DNA of 64,000 nt, from assembly GCA_036803245.1 (NCBI GenBank), contig DAIRUQ010000001.1:12348-76347 (forward strand), given 5' to 3'. Numbering within the stretch: the stretch's first letter is position 1; the number at the start of each line of letters is the position of its first letter. Of this stretch, positions 60,148 to 64,000 are shown in pieces. Under the pieces are notes generated by a model that was not told the origin of the DNA, ran no database searches, and saw only the letters and a program-made list of their open reading frames with translations. The DNA comes from DAIRUQ01 sp036803245 (GTDB taxonomy: Bacteria; Chloroflexota; Anaerolineae; UBA1429). The translations under genes were made by a program, and so were the position numbers.

Positions 60148-61704
60148 ATGGCTGAAGCGGCTACGGCACACAGAGTCGCGAAAGACCTAGGGGCCCGTAA
60201 GCGACTGTCGGGCTGGGTCAAGCTGATCTATGGCAGTGGCGACCTGGGCATGGCGACCTATGGCACGCTGCGGCAGTTCTTTTACGCGATATTCCTTACG
60301 GATGTGGTGGGGCTGGATCCGCGGCTGGCCTCCTTTGCCGCCGTCATCGGCGTGATCTGGGATGCCATCAACGATCCCCTGGTGGGCCGGCTGAGCGATC
60401 GTACCCGCACGCGTTGGGGACGTCGTCGTCCATTCATCGCGGCTTTCGCCGTCCCCTACGCTCTGGGGTTTGCGTTGCTCTGGTGGGCGCCCCCGTGGGA
60501 TAGCCAGATCCTGCGCATGATCAGCGTGACGCTGGCCTTTATGCTGAGCGACACCCTGCAAACGCTGGTGGTGGTGCCGTTTATGACGCTGACTGCCGAG
60601 ATGACCGATGACTATGACGAGCGTACCGAGCTCACGGGCTATCGGATGGCGTTCAACCTGCTGGCATCGTTGGCGACGGCCGTCGCCGCGCCGATGATCG
60701 TCAACGGCGTCGTTCAGGGTGGGGGGACCGTCCAGCAGGGCTATGTGCTGGTGGCTTCGATCTTTGGCGGCGCTTCGGTGCTGCCGTTTCTACTGATCGC
60801 GGCGCTGGTGCGCGAAAAGCCGTCTCCGGTGGCCGTGGAGCAGCAGCTTTCCTTTGGGCGTGCATTGCGCGCTGTGTGGGCCAACATCCCGTTTCGGTTC
60901 GCCACCGGGCTGTACGTACTGAACTGGATCGCGGTGGACCTCGTGGCGCTGATGATCCCCTACTTTTTGCTCTATTGGGTCGGCCAGGGCGATCTGTTGA
61001 TGCCCGTGTCGGTTTTTGGCGATGAGACGGCCATCCAGTCGGTGGTGCTGGGGCTGATGCTGGCGACGGCGATGATCTCGGTGCCGCTCTGGACGTGGCT
61101 ATCGGGGCGCGTCGGCAAGCGGGCGGCCTATCTCATCGGCATGGGGTTCTGGGCCCTCATTCAGTCGGCCATCCTGTTGGTGCGTCCGGGCCAGATGAAC
61201 CTGCTGATTGCGTTGGCGGTGCTATCGGGGCTGAGCGTGTCGACGGCCCACGTGCTCCCCGAGGCCATCTTTCCTGATGTGATCGATTGGGACGAGCTGC
61301 GGACCCACACGCGGCAGGAGGGCGCTTTTTACGGGGCCAAGAACTTTTTCCGGAAGCTGACGGGTGCCCTGGCAATCTTTCTTGGGTTGCAGATGCTGGG
61401 TTGGTTCGGCTATCAGTCGCCGCCGGCAGGGGCGGCTGTGTTTCGGCAGGCCGACTCGGCCTTGACCGCCATCCGCGTGATGACGGGTCCCGGCGGCTTG
61501 GTGCTGGTGCTGGCGGCCATGGCCATTGCCTGGTACTATCCGCTTACTCGGGAGAAGCATCGTCGCGTGGTGCGGGTGCTGGATCGCCGACGACGCCGAG
61601 ATGTGGCGCGGCGGGAGGGCCCTGAGAGGCAACCGGACGAGCCGCGTGGTGATGATCGACTGTCGCTAGATGTCGACGAGGCTAGAAAAGAGGAGGCACA
61701 ATGA
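60148..61704 (+). CDS. GPH-family (glycoside-pentoside-hexuronide) cation symporter
   Basis: 518 residues, ATG after GGGAGAGGA. Twelve hydrophobic helices. LIYGSGDLGMATYG at the N-terminus, VIWDAINDPLVGRLSDRTRTRWGRRRPFI in loop 2-3 (conserved D-P-x2-G and R-x-G-R-R-R-P) and FPDVIDWDELRTHTRQEGAFYG in the second half (conserved D-E/R-Q-EG-FY) are diagnostic of the MelB/GPH family. It imports a sugar, glycoside or nucleoside with H+ or Na+. A charged 50-residue C-terminal tail is cytoplasmic. Overlaps the next start as ATGA, so it is coupled to the isomerase. Confidence 0.93.
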   Translation: MAEAATAHRVAKDLGARKRLSGWVKLIYGSGDLGMATYGTLRQFFYAIFLTDVVGLDPRLASFAAVIGVIWDAINDPLVGRLSDRTRTRWGRRRPFIAAFAVPYALGFALLWWAPPWDSQILRMISVTLAFMLSDTLQTLVVVPFMTLTAEMTDDYDERTELTGYRMAFNLLASLATAVAAPMIVNGVVQGGGTVQQGYVLVASIFGGASVLPFLLIAALVREKPSPVAVEQQLSFGRALRAVWANIPFRFATGLYVLNWIAVDLVALMIPYFLLYWVGQGDLLMPVSVFGDETAIQSVVLGLMLATAMISVPLWTWLSGRVGKRAAYLIGMGFWALIQSAILLVRPGQMNLLIALAVLSGLSVSTAHVLPEAIFPDVIDWDELRTHTRQEGAFYGAKNFFRKLTGALAIFLGLQMLGWFGYQSPPAGAAVFRQADSALTAIRVMTGPGGLVLVLAAMAIAWYYPLTREKHRRVVRVLDRRRRRDVARREGPERQPDEPRGDDRLSLDVDEARKEEAQ

Positions 61705-62459
61705 CGAACTTACCGATCGCTTTGCAGCTGTATACGGTGAGGGATCAGACGGCGCTCGATTTCCCTGGGACGGTGCGCCGGGTCGCCGAGATGGGTTATG
61801 CCGGTGTGGAACTGGCCGGCGACGGAGGGCTCTCGGCCCAGGAGATGGCCGCTCTCTTGGCGGAGACGGGTCTGGAGCTGGCGGGCAACCATGTTCCGCT
61901 AGACCGGATGACCTCCAGCCTCGATGAGGTGATCGCCTTCAACCAGGCGATCGGCGCTACCTATGTCGGAGTCCCGTTCCTCGGGCAAGAGCATCGCAGC
62001 GAGGCCGGGTTTCGGGCGGCTGCCGAGGCAATGAACCGCGCCGGCGCGGCACTCCGCGATGCCGGCCTGGCGCTCTACTATCACAACCATGCCTTTGAGT
62101 TCGAGCCGCTGGGTGGGACCACCGGCATGGAGATCTTGCTGGCCGAGACCGATCCCGAGCTGGTGGGGTTCGAGTGTGACGTGTACTGGGTCCAGTACGG
62201 TGGGCAGGATCCGGCGGCGTTCATTGAGGCCAACGCGGGGCGCTTCCCGCTCATCCACCTAAAGGACATGGTGGGTGAGGGCGACCAGCGCACCTTTGCC
62301 GAGGTGGGTGAGGGCACGCTCGACTTTGCGGCGATCTTTGGCGCCGCCGAGTCCCAGGGAGCGGCCTGGTACATTGTAGAGCAGGACATCTGCAAGGGTT
62401 CCAGCCTGGAGAGCGCCAAGCTCAGCCTGGAGAACCTCAAGCGCTGGGGCAAGGCCTAG
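61701..62459 (+). CDS. Sugar phosphate isomerase/epimerase family protein
   Basis: 252 residues, coupled start inside the symporter stop, with AGAGGAGG upstream. AP-endonuclease-2-type TIM barrel: ALQLYTVRDQTALDFPGTV, MGYAGVELAGDGG, LALYYHNHAFEFEPL (metal His), VGFECDVYWVQYGGQDP (metal Asp), FPLIHLKDM (metal His and Asp), and IVEQD (metal Glu). It would interconvert keto and aldo sugars or inosose-type compounds, with a divalent metal. The neighbours suggest it processes the sugar brought in by the symporter or released by the nucleoside hydrolase. Confidence 0.93.
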   Translation: MTNLPIALQLYTVRDQTALDFPGTVRRVAEMGYAGVELAGDGGLSAQEMAALLAETGLELAGNHVPLDRMTSSLDEVIAFNQAIGATYVGVPFLGQEHRSEAGFRAAAEAMNRAGAALRDAGLALYYHNHAFEFEPLGGTTGMEILLAETDPELVGFECDVYWVQYGGQDPAAFIEANAGRFPLIHLKDMVGEGDQRTFAEVGEGTLDFAAIFGAAESQGAAWYIVEQDICKGSSLESAKLSLENLKRWGKA

Positions 62460-62492
62460 CGCTGGCTTTGCGGGGACGAAAGGAGAGCTTTT

Positions 62493-63422
62493 GTGAGCGG
62501 ATACCCGACCATCTCGCCTGCCCGACGCCTCGAGCTGTTGGAGCCGCCCCAGGGCCCCGTGGATGCGGTGCTGGATACCGACACCTATAACGAGATCGAT
62601 GACCAGTTCGCGCTGGTCTATGCGCTGCTCTCCCCCGAAAAGATCCGCCTGGAGGCGATCTATGCCGCGCCGTTCTATAACGAGCGGTCGAGCGGGCCCG
62701 CCGATGGGATGGAACGCAGCTATGAAGAGATCCTGCGGGTGATGACACATCTCGGGTTTGACCCGACGGGCATGGTGTATCGCGGCTCAACCGGCTACCT
62801 GCCCTCCAAGAGCACGCCTTGTGAGAGCGACGCCGCGAGCGACCTGATCGCTCGGGCGCGCGCGCCGCGCGAGGGTCCGCTCTATGTGATGACCATCGGA
62901 GCCATCACCAACGTGGCATCGGCCCTGCTGATGGCGCCCGATATCGCGGACAAGATCGTGATCGTGTGGCTGGGTGGTCAACCCGAGTATTGGGACACGG
63001 CCCGCGAGTTCAACCTAGCGCAAGATGTGCCCGCAGCTCAGGTGGCCTTTGATTGTGGCGTGCCGCTGGTGCACATCCCGTGCAGCAACGTGGCCGAGAT
63101 GCTGCGTACCACCTTGCCCGAGATGCAGGCGCATGTGCGCGGCCAGGGCGCCATTGGTGACTATCTCTATCAGATCTATGAGGACTTTAGCGCGGACCAC
63201 TTTGGCCGTTCCAAGGTGATCTGGGACATCTCGGCTCCGGCCTGGGTGCTGTCGGGGCAGTGGGTCAGCACCGTGCTGATGCCCTCCCTGGTGCTGACGG
63301 ACGAGGTGACCTGGGGTCCGGTGGATACCTCACGGCATCAGATCCGCGTCGTGCGGCATATCGACCGTGACGCGGTCTTTACCGATCTCTTTGTCAAGCT
63401 AGCCAAGCACGCCGAGGGCTAG
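62493..63422 (+). CDS. Nucleoside hydrolase
   Basis: 309 residues, GTG after AAAGGAGA. The calcium site DTDTYNEIDDQFA matches the family D-x-D-x4-D-D motif with extra residues. The IGAITNVASALLMAP block and the C-terminal VLTDEVTWGPVDTSRH (the conserved late Asp and Arg) also fit. It cleaves the N-glycosidic bond of nucleosides to base plus ribose. No signal peptide, so cytosolic. It follows the isomerase by 33 bp and the symporter before it, so uptake and breakdown of a nucleoside-like compound is the inferred pathway. Its stop overlaps the next gene tail to tail. Confidence 0.93.
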   Translation: MSGYPTISPARRLELLEPPQGPVDAVLDTDTYNEIDDQFALVYALLSPEKIRLEAIYAAPFYNERSSGPADGMERSYEEILRVMTHLGFDPTGMVYRGSTGYLPSKSTPCESDAASDLIARARAPREGPLYVMTIGAITNVASALLMAPDIADKIVIVWLGGQPEYWDTAREFNLAQDVPAAQVAFDCGVPLVHIPCSNVAEMLRTTLPEMQAHVRGQGAIGDYLYQIYEDFSADHFGRSKVIWDISAPAWVLSGQWVSTVLMPSLVLTDEVTWGPVDTSRHQIRVVRHIDRDAVFTDLFVKLAKHAEG

Positions 63423-64000
63423 GCGCCGAACACGCGCACGTCGTTTACGTCAATTCGCCCTTCGTTGCACAGCAGCGCGACGGCGCCCGACCGCAGGGCG
63501 CCGTCGGTCGCGTTTATCAGCTCGACGCCGTTCACCTTGCCCACGATCCGCTCCCCCGACACTGTCAGGCTCAGCTGATGGGACTGGTACAGCTCCCACG
63601 GCAGGGGACGGGCGGCCAGAACCTGGGTGCCATCCAGGCGGCGCACGATGGCCAGGCGTCCGTCACGACTCAACACCAGCGCATAGTAGCGCTCCAGCCC
63701 CTGCACGCGGGCCGCCAGGCCGAACGACTCGGCCAGGTGCGGAACGATCGTCGCCTCGACTGTCAGATCGTCCCATTGGCGCGTACCCTGAATTAGCATC
63801 CCCATGCCGTGATTCTGGATGAGTCGCAGATGCGAGCCTGCGCCGGCGTTCACCTCGTCGCAGGCCTGAACCCAGGCGTGCCTCCACAGGCCTCCGTTGT
63901 GGGCTGGGGGCGCCATCGCAACGTTGGGCGCTCCGGACCAGGTGAGCCAGTCCAGGTAGGCGCTGCCATCGCAGCGACGGTCGGCCGTCAGCTCCATGCC
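63419..64000 (-). CDS. C-terminal part of an ADP-ribosylglycohydrolase-like protein, 5' end outside window
   Basis: About 193 residues are visible and the frame runs through the window edge, so the start is not seen. The fragment has YLDWLTWSGAPNV, LRLIQNHGMGMLIQG, TVEATIVPHLAESFGLAARVQG and LERYYALVLSRDGRLAIVRR. This matches, as I recall, the concanavalin-like C-terminal domain that follows the catalytic domain in some bacterial ADP-ribosylglycohydrolase-family proteins. The catalytic part is not in view, so the call is tentative; a sugar-binding tail of another enzyme is possible. It is convergent with the nucleoside hydrolase gene, consistent with a shared ribose-compound theme. Confidence 0.65.
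   Translation of the reverse strand, partial: GMELTADRRCDGSAYLDWLTWSGAPNVAMAPPAHNGGLWRHAWVQACDEVNAGAGSHLRLIQNHGMGMLIQGTRQWDDLTVEATIVPHLAESFGLAARVQGLERYYALVLSRDGRLAIVRRLDGTQVLAARPLPWELYQSHQLSLTVSGERIVGKVNGVELINATDGALRSGAVALLCNEGRIDVNDVRVFGA

Noticed and set aside
2099..63422. UAG recoding as pyrrolysine
   Set aside because: TAG ends 35 genes at positions matching family C-termini and is often followed at once by a convergent gene or terminator, so it works as a stop.
1..64000. CRISPR arrays, insertion sequences, prophage or integron sites
   Set aside because: No regularly spaced repeats, transposase, integrase or att-like duplications were seen; the 45-bp duplication is within a coding region and has only two units.

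Overview
The window looks like chromosomal DNA of an uncultured or draft-sequenced bacterium, most likely a Chloroflexota member (Anaerolineae-like). This is inferred from high GC, Thr/Pro-rich linkers behind lipoprotein signals, a DUF1015-SerA pair, and an FMN-riboswitch-controlled riboflavin ABC transporter of the RibXY type. Two runs of exactly 100 N (6310-6409 and 46278-46377) are scaffold gaps, so this is a draft or metagenome assembly. No phage, transposase, CRISPR array or rRNA was seen. I support 50 protein genes, two tRNAs and two riboswitches. Coding density is high, strands switch often (12 convergent pairs), and 35 of the 49 visible stop codons are TAG by hand count.

Region by region. 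1-7054: surface lipoproteins (a beta-propeller-like protein cut by the window edge, and a polysaccharide deacetylase), tRNA-Asp, a C39/BtrH-like hypothetical, a Gfo/Idh/MocA oxidoreductase and an orphan solute-binding lipoprotein broken by a gap. 7079-9071: rmd-gmd, a GDP-deoxyhexose cassette. 9105-13440 (minus): URO-D-like protein, oligoendopeptidase F and a uronate-isomerase-like amidohydrolase. 13618-15889: FAD amine-oxidase-like protein and a TIM-barrel-like protein. 15952-18871 (minus): DUF1015-serA. 19128-20051: ribokinase. 20083-24568 (minus): gyrB, a membrane protein, and a helix-hairpin-helix/acidic/TM/coiled-coil protein, divergent from a large membrane-anchored coiled-coil protein (24971-27595). 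27592-31080 (minus): pfkA, a double RNase H protein, a CDP-alcohol phosphatidyltransferase and a lipid acyltransferase.

31295-38004: double GNAT protein, histone-deacetylase-family protein, TPR protein, tRNA-Ser, membrane HARE-HTH protein and topA. 38120-44417: a second URO-D-like protein, a SAM-I-riboswitch-controlled trans-sulfuration enzyme plus aspartokinase, a LOG-family protein and murJ. 44537-48566 (minus): class V aminotransferase and a GNAT fusion protein with a gap. 48732-53583: DUF4867, PA14 surface protein, DUF4342, P-loop kinase-like protein and LarA. 53720-57823: MFS transporter and the FMN-riboswitch-controlled riboflavin transporter operon. 57929-64000: Zn alcohol dehydrogenase, GNAT-like protein, then a GPH symporter, sugar isomerase/epimerase and nucleoside hydrolase run, facing the C-terminus of an ADP-ribosylglycohydrolase-like protein.

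Many genes have near-consensus sigma-70 promoters (TTGACR, 16-18 bp spacer, TANNAT) and strong AGGAGG ribosome binding sites. Those sites often place the start downstream of the longest open frame, and I have adjusted starts accordingly.
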